64,000 bases of DNA from assembly GCF_012030425.1 (NCBI RefSeq), contig NZ_JAAUVN010000004.1, positions 310,001-374,000 of the forward strand, written 5' to 3'. The notes under the pieces were generated by a model. The model had not been told where the DNA came from. It worked only from the letters and a program-made list of their open reading frames with translations, and searched no databases. Below are positions 40,966 through 49,380 of this stretch, piece by piece. Every line of letters begins with the position of its first letter. Within the stretch, counting starts at the first letter, position 1. The stretch is from Sphingobacterium sp. B16(2022). GTDB lineage: Bacteria; Bacteroidota; Bacteroidia; Sphingobacteriales; Sphingobacteriaceae. Both the position numbers and the translations under genes were made by a program.

Positions 40966-42351
40966 TTAACCAAACAGAGCTCGGAATACATCCTCTAGAG
41001 TTGCAACCGGACGAATAGCGATATTATACTTTTTAGGATCTAATCCCTTTGTATTAAACTTAGAAATAAAGATTCCTTCAAAACCTAATTTCTCAGCTTC
41101 AGCGATGCGTTGCTCAATTCGATTTACAGCACGAATTTCTCCAGATAGCCCGACCTCACCAGCAAAAGTGATGTTTGTTTTTACAGCAATATCCTGTTGT
41201 GAAGAAATAATAGCGACGATGACTGCTAAATCTATAGCAGGATCTTCCACTCTTAGTCCTCCTGCAATATTTAAGAAGACATCTTGCGCACTCAATCTAA
41301 AACCAAAACGTTTCTCCAATACAGCAAGTAACATACTTAATCTTTTAGTATCAAATCCAGTGGATGTACGTTGTGGATTTCCAAAAGCAGAATTACTAAC
41401 TAAGGCCTGCACCTCAATCATCATAGGACGTGCTCCCTCCAGCATTGCTGCGATAGACACCCCACTAACCGGAGCATCGCGTTGCGAAATCATAATTTCA
41501 GAGGGATTTGAAACCTCTCTCAGACCTGAACCCTGCATTTCATAGATACCCAGCTCTGAAGCCGAACCAAACCGATTCTTCACAGCTCTCAAGATACGAT
41601 AAACGTGATGCCGATCGCCCTCAAACTGTAAAACAGTATCGACCATATGCTCCAAAACTTTAGGTCCTGCAATAGATCCATCTTTAGTAATATGACCAAC
41701 AATTAAAACTGGAGTACTCGTTTCTTTGGCAAACCGCAACAACTCTGCTGTACATTCCCGAACCTGAGACACAGAACCCGGCGCAGATTCTATCTGCGAC
41801 GAATGCAGGGTCTGAATGGAATCGATCACGATTACATTGGGTTGCACAACTTCTATCTGTTTAAAAATATTTTGTGTAGACGTTTCTGTTAAGATATAAC
41901 AATTCGCATTAGATGATTGCGACAACCGTTCCGCTCGCATTTTAATCTGTTGCTCACTCTCTTCTCCTGAAATATAAAGGGTCTTTACCAGCGGAATGGA
42001 TAATGCCAACTGCAACATAAGCGTAGACTTTCCAATACCCGGTTCTCCACCGATTAAAACCAAAGAGCCTGGAACAATCCCTCCCCCCAAAACACGGTTA
42101 AACTCCTGATCGGGTGTCAGGATACGTGATTCATCCTGATACACAATTTCATGAATAACAGCTGCTTTATTTGCGCGCTTGGGTGACGATGTGACCGATG
42201 TACTGCGCCATTCAGGGACTTTAGATCCTGATTTCTCTACCACTTCTTCTACTAGAGAATTCCATTGCTTACATGAAGGACATTGCCCAAGCCATTTTGC
42301 GGATTCAAATCCACAACTTTGACAGAAATATGCTGATTTTGTCTTTGCCAT
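40966..42351 (-). CDS. radA: DNA repair protein RadA
   Basis: DnaB-like helicase that processes recombination intermediates. 461 residues, cytoplasmic: N-terminal C4 zinc finger (FCQSCGFESAKWLGQCPSCKQW), RecA-like ATPase with Walker A GGEPGIGKSTLMLQL, the family motif VKNRFGSASELGIYEM, and a C-terminal Lon protease-like domain (about 295-461; LSMLLAVLEKRFG, INIAGGLRVEDPAIDLAV-like, and FAGEVGLSGEIRAVNRIEQRI). The length is normal. It is transcribed alone on the minus strand and divergent from the sigma factor gene. Confidence 0.96.
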   Translation of the reverse strand: MAKTKSAYFCQSCGFESAKWLGQCPSCKQWNSLVEEVVEKSGSKVPEWRSTSVTSSPKRANKAAVIHEIVYQDESRILTPDQEFNRVLGGGIVPGSLVLIGGEPGIGKSTLMLQLALSIPLVKTLYISGEESEQQIKMRAERLSQSSNANCYILTETSTQNIFKQIEVVQPNVIVIDSIQTLHSSQIESAPGSVSQVRECTAELLRFAKETSTPVLIVGHITKDGSIAGPKVLEHMVDTVLQFEGDRHHVYRILRAVKNRFGSASELGIYEMQGSGLREVSNPSEIMISQRDAPVSGVSIAAMLEGARPMMIEVQALVSNSAFGNPQRTSTGFDTKRLSMLLAVLEKRFGFRLSAQDVFLNIAGGLRVEDPAIDLAVIVAIISSQQDIAVKTNITFAGEVGLSGEIRAVNRIEQRIAEAEKLGFEGIFISKFNTKGLDPKKYNIAIRPVATLEDVFRALFG

Positions 42352-42448
42352 TGTACGAATTTACCACTTTTTAAACGGCAACATTTAGGTTATTAAAAAA
42401 TCTTACAATATTTTGTAACAAGAATCAGAAGTTATCGACTTATCGAAT

Positions 42449-42949
42449 ATGAATTTGGAACAGGAGTTTATCATCCTTTTAGAAAAAAATCAAAATATCG
42501 TACATAAAATCTGTAAAATATATACGGATCAAGAGGATATGCATAAAGATCTTTTTCAAGAAATAACGATTCAGCTTTGGCATTCTTATCCTAAATTCCG
42601 AGGCGAGGCAAAATTTAGCACCTGGGCATATCGAATTGGGCTAAATACAGCGATATCCCTATTTAGAAACAAAAAAAGGACTTTACCAATTATTCCCTGG
42701 GACCAAAATTTAGAAAAAATATCATACGAGGAATACGATCCAGAAAAAGATGATCAGCTCCAATATTTATATGAAGCGATCCACCATTTGAATGATATTG
42801 AAAAAGCACTCATATACCTTTATCTAGAAGATAGGGATTATACAGAAATCGCTGAGACACTTGGCATCAGCGAAGTCAATGCTCGCGTTAAAATGAACAG
42901 AACAAAAACAAAATTGAAAGAGATTTTAAAAAAGAAAGGGGCTTTGTAA
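42449..42949 (+). CDS. ECF-type RNA polymerase sigma factor
   Basis: 166 residues. Region 2 is clear: DLFQEITIQLWHSYPKFRGEAKFSTWAYRIGLNTAISLFRNKKR (residues about 32-78 in total). Region 4 holds IYLYLEDRDYTEIAETLGISEVNARVKMNRTKTKLKEIL with its helix-turn-helix (about 112-160). There is no region 1 or 3, as in sigma-70 family ECF members. The next gene overlaps by one base (TAATG) and encodes a membrane protein, probably the regulator of this sigma factor. It is divergent from radA. The promoters it drives are unknown. Confidence 0.9.
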   Translation: MNLEQEFIILLEKNQNIVHKICKIYTDQEDMHKDLFQEITIQLWHSYPKFRGEAKFSTWAYRIGLNTAISLFRNKKRTLPIIPWDQNLEKISYEEYDPEKDDQLQYLYEAIHHLNDIEKALIYLYLEDRDYTEIAETLGISEVNARVKMNRTKTKLKEILKKKGAL

Positions 42950-43563
42950 TGGATGAGTTAGATCAATTTAAAAAACAGTGGAAGGAAAACGAAAATTTCA
43001 TGAAACTCAATCAATCTGAAATCAAAGCTATTCTACATAAGAGTTCTACATCCATTGTTAAATGGATATTTATTATCTGTTGTCTCGAACTCTTACTGGG
43101 AATCACACTTTCATTTATACTTCCATCTGAAAAGGAAGAGTTTCTTGCTTTCGAATTATTGAACTGGACATATGAGATTATATCCTATATCGCCATCTTC
43201 TACTTTATATATATCTTTTTCAAACTTTTAAAAAAAATCAAAAATACCAATAATACAAAATCCTTAATGGAAGCAATATTGGCCGTTCGAAAAAATGCAG
43301 ATCACTACATTAAGTTTAATTTATGGTGTATAAATTATGTTATCATAATTTCTCTACTACATAATATAGTAGCTGAATTTTATGAAAGTCATAGTTGGTC
43401 CATGGTATTATTTATTCTAATATTGGGATCAATTCTATCTTTTACATTTGGTTATGTCTTCATAAAATTAGCAAAAGGCTATTATCATCTCATCTATGGC
43501 AAATTGCTCAAAAAATTGAATCATAACTACGAAGAGTTAACACGCTTAGAAGAGGAATCTTAG
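42949..43563 (+). CDS. Membrane protein, possible anti-sigma partner
   Basis: 204 residues. A short cytoplasmic N-terminus (MDELDQFKKQWKENENFMKLNQSEIKAIL) is followed by four predicted transmembrane helices (about 38-58, 78-98, 125-145, 153-175) and a basic cytoplasmic tail. The N-terminal 30-residue helix is acidic and polar, like the sigma-binding parts of some anti-sigma factors, but I see no zinc-binding HxxxCxxC motif. The start overlaps the sigma factor stop by one base, and the pair is translationally coupled. By position it is the likely membrane anti-sigma factor; the sequence alone does not prove it. Confidence 0.65.
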   Translation: MDELDQFKKQWKENENFMKLNQSEIKAILHKSSTSIVKWIFIICCLELLLGITLSFILPSEKEEFLAFELLNWTYEIISYIAIFYFIYIFFKLLKKIKNTNNTKSLMEAILAVRKNADHYIKFNLWCINYVIIISLLHNIVAEFYESHSWSMVLFILILGSILSFTFGYVFIKLAKGYYHLIYGKLLKKLNHNYEELTRLEEES

Positions 43564-43595
43564 AAAAAAGAAATCTATTATTACCTTTACAAACT

Positions 43596-43874
43596 ATGCA
43601 GCAGACTATTATTTTCTATCTTGTATTCGTTAATCTTCTTACTTTTTTGCTTTTTTATCTTGATAAACGAAAAGCGATAAATAAAACCAATAGAATCTCG
43701 GAGAAAACACTGCTAAGTTTTTGTGCCATTGGGGGTAGTTTAGGAGGATTTCTCGGCATGCAGTTATTTCGCCATAAAACAAAAAAGAGAAGCTTTCTGC
43801 TTCCCTTTTTTATTATTGTTATTCTACAGGTAGGGGGTGTCTATGGATATGCGAATTATCATCATTTGATCTAG
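43596..43874 (+). CDS. DUF1294-family small membrane protein
   Basis: 92 residues with three likely membrane segments. It has the DUF1294 pattern: a first helix (NLLTFLLFYLDKRKAI), then RISEKTLLSFCAIGGSLGGFLGMQLFRHKTKKRSFL, and a last helix ending in YGYANYH. The family is widespread and of unknown function. It follows the membrane partner of the sigma factor by 32 bases, so it may be part of the same transcript. It overlaps the stop of the convergent dipeptidase gene by four bases, with no space for a terminator. Confidence 0.85.
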   Translation: MQQTIIFYLVFVNLLTFLLFYLDKRKAINKTNRISEKTLLSFCAIGGSLGGFLGMQLFRHKTKKRSFLLPFFIIVILQVGGVYGYANYHHLI

Positions 43875-45028
43875 TTTTCATTTTCTTTTAGTATTCTTAA
43901 AAAGTTTAATCCCATAAGCTTTTCAAGGTCCGACTGATTATAGCCCCTTTTCAGTAAAGCCTTTGTCAAATTCGGTAATTTACTTACATCTTCTAATCCT
44001 CGAGGGGCTGACTCTATACCGTCATAGTCAGATCCGATGGCAACATGATCAATACCAATTTTTTGCACCAGATAATCAATATGATCCAAGAGTAAAGACA
44101 AAGGCACATCTGCAATATGTTTATTTTCCACAGACAATATCCCATATTGATCAGAAGCAGAGAGGGTATAATCGCCTTGAAGACCAAATTGCTTCTTGTA
44201 CAATTTTTTGACACGCTTTTCATAATTTTTATCCAGAAAACCAGAGTAAAAATTAACACCTACCACTCCCCCATTTTTCTTCAGAGCTTCCAACTGGGCA
44301 TCTTTTAAATTTCGGAAATGAGGAGTTAATTTATAAGCATTACTGTGCGACACCAGTACCGGTTTGGTCGCGACATCCAATACATCATAAAAAGTCTTTT
44401 CACCAACATGTGATAGATCTACCATCATGCCCAGTTTATTCATTTTTCTAACAATATCCTTACCTAAGGATGATAAACCCTTACCATCCTGTGATGTCGT
44501 TTTGAACTCTTGAGCGGCCGCAGTAGCCCAAGATAAATTATAATTCCAAGTGAGCGTCATGTACCGGGCCCCTCGATGATAAAGAGCTTCTAAATAATCA
44601 ATATTAGCCTCTATCATATTTCCGCCTTCTATACCGATAAGCGCTGCTACTTTTTCATTTTTTGTAATACGCTCAATGTCATCACTATTTTTAGCAAGCT
44701 CAATCTTATCGGGGTTTCTGTTCAGCACTTTTTCAAGAGCATCAATTTGATCATTAGCATGTTTAAATGCTCCCGATTTCCATTTTTTATCATCCGACCA
44801 TACCGCAAAAACCTGTACATCGATACCACCTTCAATCAATCTTGGAATATCAGTATGGTTTACCCTTAACCGCTGACTGATATCAAGACCGGGTAAGACC
44901 GATGTAATAATCACATCATTATGGCCGTCAACAACGATCATCTTTCGATGAATAGTTTCATAATCCTGTGCCTTCACAATTTCAATCCCTGATAACACGA
45001 TTGCCAATGGTAAAATGTAATTTTTCAT
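43871..45028 (-). CDS. Membrane-type dipeptidase, peptidase family M19
   Basis: Binuclear zinc dipeptidase. 385 residues with a signal peptide (VKAQ near residue 21), so periplasmic. Metal and active-site landmarks are all present: MIVVDGHNDV, IGIEGGNMIE, LVSHSNAYKL, and VAIGSDYDGIE. Bacterial M19 enzymes often cut dipeptides with a D-residue at the C-terminal side, which suits murein fragments. The gene follows the GH3C-like/serine-hydrolase gene by 5 bases, so the pair is an operon. Residues VRYMTLTWN-like (RGARYMTLTWNYNLSW) form the family core. The physiological substrate is inferred. Confidence 0.92.
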   Translation of the reverse strand: MKNYILPLAIVLSGIEIVKAQDYETIHRKMIVVDGHNDVIITSVLPGLDISQRLRVNHTDIPRLIEGGIDVQVFAVWSDDKKWKSGAFKHANDQIDALEKVLNRNPDKIELAKNSDDIERITKNEKVAALIGIEGGNMIEANIDYLEALYHRGARYMTLTWNYNLSWATAAAQEFKTTSQDGKGLSSLGKDIVRKMNKLGMMVDLSHVGEKTFYDVLDVATKPVLVSHSNAYKLTPHFRNLKDAQLEALKKNGGVVGVNFYSGFLDKNYEKRVKKLYKKQFGLQGDYTLSASDQYGILSVENKHIADVPLSLLLDHIDYLVQKIGIDHVAIGSDYDGIESAPRGLEDVSKLPNLTKALLKRGYNQSDLEKLMGLNFLRILKENEN

Positions 45029-45033
45029 AAGAA

Positions 45034-46803
45034 CTATTTTTTACCTGCTGCTATGGCTTCATAAATAGCGTCTTGAATCCTGCTTCTGATATTGAGGTTA
45101 AATAATTTAGTCGAAACCTGAGGGTGAACACGATTTGACAGAAATATATAAACCAGCTGATTAGCAGGATCAATCCAAATACAAGTACCTGTATAGCCCG
45201 TATGTCCATAAACAGTTGCATTTGAAAGTTTTGAAGGATACTCATTTTTCAGATTCGGATCCCAACGGTCAAAACCTAAACCTCTCCGACTTGTTAAGGA
45301 TTGTTTTGATGTGAACAGATCCACTGTCTTTGTCTCAAAATAACGTTCTCCGCCATATTCACCTCTATTTAATAGCAGCTGTCCGTAAATTGCCAAATCA
45401 TTTGCAGTAGCAAATAGACCAGCATGCCCCGCCACTCCGCCGGCCATTGCCGCTCCTTGATCATGAACATATCCCTCCAAAAGCACTTTTCTAAAGGAAG
45501 TATCCTGCTCCGTTGGAATAATATCCTGTTTTGCAAAACGATCCCTTGGGTTATAACCAGCGGTCTTCATACCTAATGGGCGATAGAAATTATCCTGCAC
45601 ATACTTTTGCATCGGTATAGCAGTTTGATGCTCCGCAACCTCTTTCATCACGTACATACTGATATCACTATATACATAATTTCCTTCAGGTTTCACCTCT
45701 GAATATAACATCTCAGGCCACATGACATCCCGGTAATAATTATTGACCAGATAACAGCTATCAGCCACTTTCACATGATGAGTCGGTGAATCATAAGATT
45801 GTAAATCGCCAGGTTTCAAATTTCTATAAAAAGGAATAAAAGGCGTAAATCCGGCTTCATGTAACATCACACTCTTTAATCGGATATCCCTTTTATTTGT
45901 AGCCTTAGCCTGCCAAAGGTAGTCCCCGATAGGCTTATCTAAGTCAACAATCCCCTGTTCGGTCAAACGCATAATTACAGGAGTAGTACCTGCAATTTTA
46001 CTTACTGAAGCCAAGTCAAAGATATTATGAATAGTTGTTGGTTCTTTTTTACTATAAGTATGATATCCGTAGCCTTTTTCAAATATGACCTGACCATTCT
46101 TAATGACCATGACCACAGCACCAGGTGTTGCCTTTTCAGCGATTGCTTCCGCTGCTATTTCATCAATTTTTTTACTTAATCGATCGATGTTGATCTCATC
46201 ATTCGCGGGCACTGCATATTGGATACGAGTCTGACTAGTCGCTTCACCCATACCTTTCATAAAACTGCTGGAATAAGTTTTCTGTAGTTTATTAAAAGCA
46301 GATAGCCCCCCGAAAATTGTCATAGCTGCATTATTCTGCGTTTCGCGAGAAAAATGATCATTCCACAAAATTGGGACTTTCACATTATTCAGCAAAGACA
46401 ATACATCCCCCTTTCCAAACACAGCAAGAATAATCTTCTTATTATTCATTTTTGCTTGAACAAGCTGTTCTATAAATGGAAATGTTAATGCTTCAGCCTT
46501 AACAGCCACAATAACAAGGTTGCTATATTTAATTTGTTCATCAAAACTCCCCAAACCTGCATAAGTTACAGCAGCATAACGGGATATCTGATCATTAAAA
46601 TCACGGAATAAGCTAGAATCCTGTGTACAAACTGTAATCGTGTACTTGTCCAATTTACCTAAAGGAAGTACAGCGTCGATATTATTAAAAAGAACGGTTT
46701 CATTTTTAATAGTCGATTTATATTGCGCATTTACACGATTCATTTGGAGAAATCCTACTGCAAAAATCCCTGAAATTAGAAGTTTTATTCTACTTATCAT
46801 CAT
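45034..46803 (-). CDS. Beta-lactamase-fold serine hydrolase with an N-terminal GH3 C-domain-like part
   Basis: 589 residues with a signal peptide (ending VNAQ). Residues about 30-190 (IKNETVLFNNIDAVLPLGKL) look like the C-terminal domain of GH3 enzymes, without the GH3 barrel. From about 205 the class C beta-lactamase/penicillin-binding fold begins: nucleophile motif SVSK in LASVSKIAG, YSD in VYSDISMYVM, and HTG in YGHTGYTG. In many Bacteroidota a GH3 glucosaminidase (NagZ-like) is joined to such a domain; here only the GH3 tail is left. It starts the operon with the M19 dipeptidase. Together they suggest breakdown of murein-derived peptides. The fold is certain, the N-terminal reading less so. 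Confidence 0.85.
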   Translation of the reverse strand: MMISRIKLLISGIFAVGFLQMNRVNAQYKSTIKNETVLFNNIDAVLPLGKLDKYTITVCTQDSSLFRDFNDQISRYAAVTYAGLGSFDEQIKYSNLVIVAVKAEALTFPFIEQLVQAKMNNKKIILAVFGKGDVLSLLNNVKVPILWNDHFSRETQNNAAMTIFGGLSAFNKLQKTYSSSFMKGMGEATSQTRIQYAVPANDEINIDRLSKKIDEIAAEAIAEKATPGAVVMVIKNGQVIFEKGYGYHTYSKKEPTTIHNIFDLASVSKIAGTTPVIMRLTEQGIVDLDKPIGDYLWQAKATNKRDIRLKSVMLHEAGFTPFIPFYRNLKPGDLQSYDSPTHHVKVADSCYLVNNYYRDVMWPEMLYSEVKPEGNYVYSDISMYVMKEVAEHQTAIPMQKYVQDNFYRPLGMKTAGYNPRDRFAKQDIIPTEQDTSFRKVLLEGYVHDQGAAMAGGVAGHAGLFATANDLAIYGQLLLNRGEYGGERYFETKTVDLFTSKQSLTSRRGLGFDRWDPNLKNEYPSKLSNATVYGHTGYTGTCIWIDPANQLVYIFLSNRVHPQVSTKLFNLNIRSRIQDAIYEAIAAGKK

Positions 46804-46896
46804 CTGTTTAAAAAGGGTTTATATGTAAATGTACAAATAAAAGAAATACAATCATGCACAAAAACGCATGATCAAAATATTTACATTTAATAATCT

Positions 46897-46904
46897 TATC
46901 TTTG
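46897..46904 (+). promoter_or_regulatory. -7 box TATCTTTG just before xseA
   Basis: An exact TAnnTTTG match that ends 4 bases before the xseA ATG. If used, the mRNA would have almost no leader. A TTG-like -33 element was not seen. Confidence 0.35.
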
Positions 46905-46908
46905 ATAT

Positions 46909-48177
46909 ATGCCGGAGGTAGTAGAAAACAGAACCATTTTTTCATTGTTAGAAGTAACGCGTAGCATCCAAAAAACTATTGCTGAGCGTTATAAGAGTTT
47001 GTATTGGATCAAAGCAGAAATGAATAAACTCAACCATTACTCTCATTCTGGACACTGCTACCCGGAGCTTGTCGAAAAGACAGAAGGAAAGATTGTGGCC
47101 GAGATCCGATCCATTTTATGGAAAGCAGACTACCAAAGAATCAACACGCAGTTTCTCAAAATTGCGCAGGAACCTTTGCGAGAAGGAATTACTATGTTAT
47201 TTCAAGCTAGTATTTCTTATGATCCGATGTATGGTTTAAGTTTACGAATTGTCGATATCGATCCCACTTTCACTTTAGGAGAACTAGAAAAAGAAAGAAT
47301 AAATAGTATCAATAAACTAAAAGAAGATGGGATTTTTGATTTAAATAGAAATCTACCTTTTCCCACTTTACCCAAGCGGCTAGCAATTATTTCTGTCGAA
47401 ACTAGTAAGGGTTTATCCGATTTCTATAAAATTATCAATCAAAACCCTTGGGGATATAAAATAGAACAAACCCTTTATCCCGCCTTATTACAGGGGGACA
47501 AGTCCGTTCCGTCAATCATCAAACAATTATCAGTCATTGCAGAGCGCTCCGATGCTTACGATGCGGTTGCCATTATTCGTGGTGGCGGAGGGGAAGTTGG
47601 CCTTTCCAGCTACAATAACTATTTATTGGCTAAAGCGATTGCAATCTTTCCACTTCCCGTTTTAACTGGCATCGGACATTCTACCAATCTAACTGTGAGC
47701 GAGATGGTTGCTTATAAAAACGCCATCACACCAAGTGAATTAGCAGATTTTCTAATTCAGAAATTTCATAATTTCGCCATTCCTTTAGATCAACTGACAA
47801 CGCGGATACTGCAAAACACCACAACGATTTTTAAAGGTGAAAATGAAAAATTAAAATCGCTTGCATCAGATATTAAATGGTCTTCACAGCGATCAATTCA
47901 GCAATCGAAAGTCGATTTAAACTCATTTGAAAAGGATTTAAAAATAAATATTGCCTACATCTTCCGTCAAAAATTTACCACCTTGGATCATCTTGAAAAA
48001 ATGATCCAATTGGCAGATCCAGTCAGACTTCTAAAAAAAGGATATTCCATTACACAGGTGAATGGAGAACTTCTTGTATCAGTCGATCAGATTAAAAATA
48101 ACGATATATTGACAACGCAAGTTTGGGATGGTGAGATTATCAGTGTAACTCAAAAAATTAACAAAAATGGAAAATAA
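46909..48177 (+). CDS. xseA: Exodeoxyribonuclease VII large subunit
   Basis: Catalytic subunit of a nuclease that degrades single-stranded DNA in repair. 422 residues: N-terminal OB fold (about 1-110), then the catalytic domain with AIIRGGGGEVGLSSYNNYLLAKAI, LPVLTGIGHSTNLTVSEMVAYKNAITPSELADFLI, and a long coiled coil (about 290-360), followed by the C-terminal beta segment. It is divergent from the hydrolase operon and overlaps xseB by 11 bases. Start chosen at 46909 because the OB fold begins soon after. The family is certain. Confidence 0.94.
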   Translation: MPEVVENRTIFSLLEVTRSIQKTIAERYKSLYWIKAEMNKLNHYSHSGHCYPELVEKTEGKIVAEIRSILWKADYQRINTQFLKIAQEPLREGITMLFQASISYDPMYGLSLRIVDIDPTFTLGELEKERINSINKLKEDGIFDLNRNLPFPTLPKRLAIISVETSKGLSDFYKIINQNPWGYKIEQTLYPALLQGDKSVPSIIKQLSVIAERSDAYDAVAIIRGGGGEVGLSSYNNYLLAKAIAIFPLPVLTGIGHSTNLTVSEMVAYKNAITPSELADFLIQKFHNFAIPLDQLTTRILQNTTTIFKGENEKLKSLASDIKWSSQRSIQQSKVDLNSFEKDLKINIAYIFRQKFTTLDHLEKMIQLADPVRLLKKGYSITQVNGELLVSVDQIKNNDILTTQVWDGEIISVTQKINKNGK

Positions 48178-48382
48178 ATATACATATACCGACGCATTTA
48201 CAGAATTAGAAAAAATCGTCCAGGAAATTGAAACAGGTAATACAAATATTGATGCGCTTTCCGAAAAAATTAAAAGAGCATCAATATTGATTCAAATTTG
48301 TAGAGCACAGTTAACATCCACTGAAGAAGAAGTCAATCTTTTATTAAAGAACCTGACCCCTATCGAAAATGAAGAAGAATAA
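48167..48382 (+). CDS. xseB: Exodeoxyribonuclease VII small subunit
   Basis: 71 residues, the usual size. The family pattern is visible: YTDAFTELEKIVQEIETGNTNIDALSEKIKRASILIQICRAQL in a two-helix hairpin. It binds XseA to form the active exonuclease. The start lies inside the xseA 3' end (overlap of 11 bases), which gives translational coupling and a suitable stoichiometry. The stop abuts the stop of the convergent GntR-type gene, with no space between them. Confidence 0.93.
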   Translation: MENKYTYTDAFTELEKIVQEIETGNTNIDALSEKIKRASILIQICRAQLTSTEEEVNLLLKNLTPIENEEE

Positions 48383-49078
48383 CTAGTGTTTCAATAAGCG
48401 ATGATAATGATTATCGAGATGTTTTCGCATCCCATCTCTAAAGGAGGAAACATCTCCTTCTTTCAGCAATACAATCAATTGCTTATGCGAAATAAAATCA
48501 TTGGAAAAAAATTGTTGATTCAATAAACCACCATCGTGCACATATTGAAAAATTGGCAGTAACATCTCCTGGAATTCCATGAGCATCTTATTGCCTGAAA
48601 TCTTATACAGCTTTCCATGAAAAGCGACTTCTTCCTGTATAAGGAATGATCGTCCGTCACTATTTCTCATCTCCATTTCAACAATTTCTTCCAGCTCAGC
48701 AATATCAGTTGCCGTTACTCTGTCAAAAATTAATTCCGCCATTCCGACCTCCAAAGCGAGCCGCATTTCAAAAATATCTTTCAACGTATCATCATCCAGC
48801 ATAGCCGGATGAAAAACTTTTTTTAAAGGAGTCAATAAGTTAGGATTCGTCAAAACTGCTCCCTTATTTTTTCGTGACTCAATTAACCCCATCATACGTA
48901 ACCGTAAAAGAGCCTCTCTAATAACAGTTCTAGATACACCAAAACTTTCAGAAAGCTCCAATTCCTTTGGCAATGACTCTCCAATCTGAATATTACGAGC
49001 TCTAATTAAATCAATAATATGATTTTCTACTTTGTCTACTAAACTTGAAGTATCAATGCTCTCAAATTTCTCTAACAT
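48383..49078 (-). CDS. GntR/FadR-family regulator, probable sialic acid repressor
   Basis: 231 residues: winged helix-turn-helix (about 8-75; GESLPKELELSESFGVSRTVIREALLRLRMMGLIESRKNKGAVL spans the core) and an FCD ligand-binding domain (about 88-220) with the metal/ligand histidines (HGKLY, HKQL, HLDNHYHRL). It is divergent from nanA, 302 bases away. By position it is the controller of the sialic acid locus, functionally similar to NanR of other bacteria. A TGT-N3-ACA dyad at 49191-49201 is a candidate site. The effector is probably Neu5Ac or ManNAc-derived; inferred. Confidence 0.85.
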   Translation of the reverse strand: MLEKFESIDTSSLVDKVENHIIDLIRARNIQIGESLPKELELSESFGVSRTVIREALLRLRMMGLIESRKNKGAVLTNPNLLTPLKKVFHPAMLDDDTLKDIFEMRLALEVGMAELIFDRVTATDIAELEEIVEMEMRNSDGRSFLIQEEVAFHGKLYKISGNKMLMEFQEMLLPIFQYVHDGGLLNQQFFSNDFISHKQLIVLLKEGDVSSFRDGMRKHLDNHYHRLLKH

Positions 49079-49380
49079 CGGACTTTTTATTATAATTTCT
49101 CACCATCTATCTTAGTCTGTACAAATGTTACACTTTTTTTTATCATTTACTTGCTATAGTAGAGATAAAAGAATAATTTTAATCATTCAAATGTATGACA
49201 TAATGCTTTATTGTATTTTTAATCAAAATAGAATATGTTGCTAACGACGTCAAGAGTAACAATATCGTGGGTAAACTCATAATAAATTAAAATACGTTAT
49301 TAATTGAGCCTATCGAATATGTCACACAAATGATAAAAGGAAATAATTTAAAGACCAATTATAAAAAAATATTTACACTC
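49079..49380. other. Divergent control region between the GntR-type regulator and nanA
   Basis: About 300 bases without a gene. It holds a perfect ATGTATGACAT dyad (49191-49201), a half-good copy ATGTTACACTT (49125-49135), and AT-rich DNA. No TAnnTTTG box was found towards nanA. No small reading frame was supported. Confidence 0.5.
49191..49201. promoter_or_regulatory. Candidate GntR/FCD operator ATGTATGACAT
   Basis: The dyad ATGT-ATG-ACAT fits the core nGTnnnACn common for GntR-type FCD regulators. A weaker copy lies at 49125-49135, 66 bases away. Both lie between regulator and nanA starts. Confidence 0.4.

Noticed and set aside
49330..49380. Upstream ATG at 49330 as nanA start
   Set aside because: The extra 17 residues are not part of the NanA fold; the ATG at 49381 gives the normal family length.
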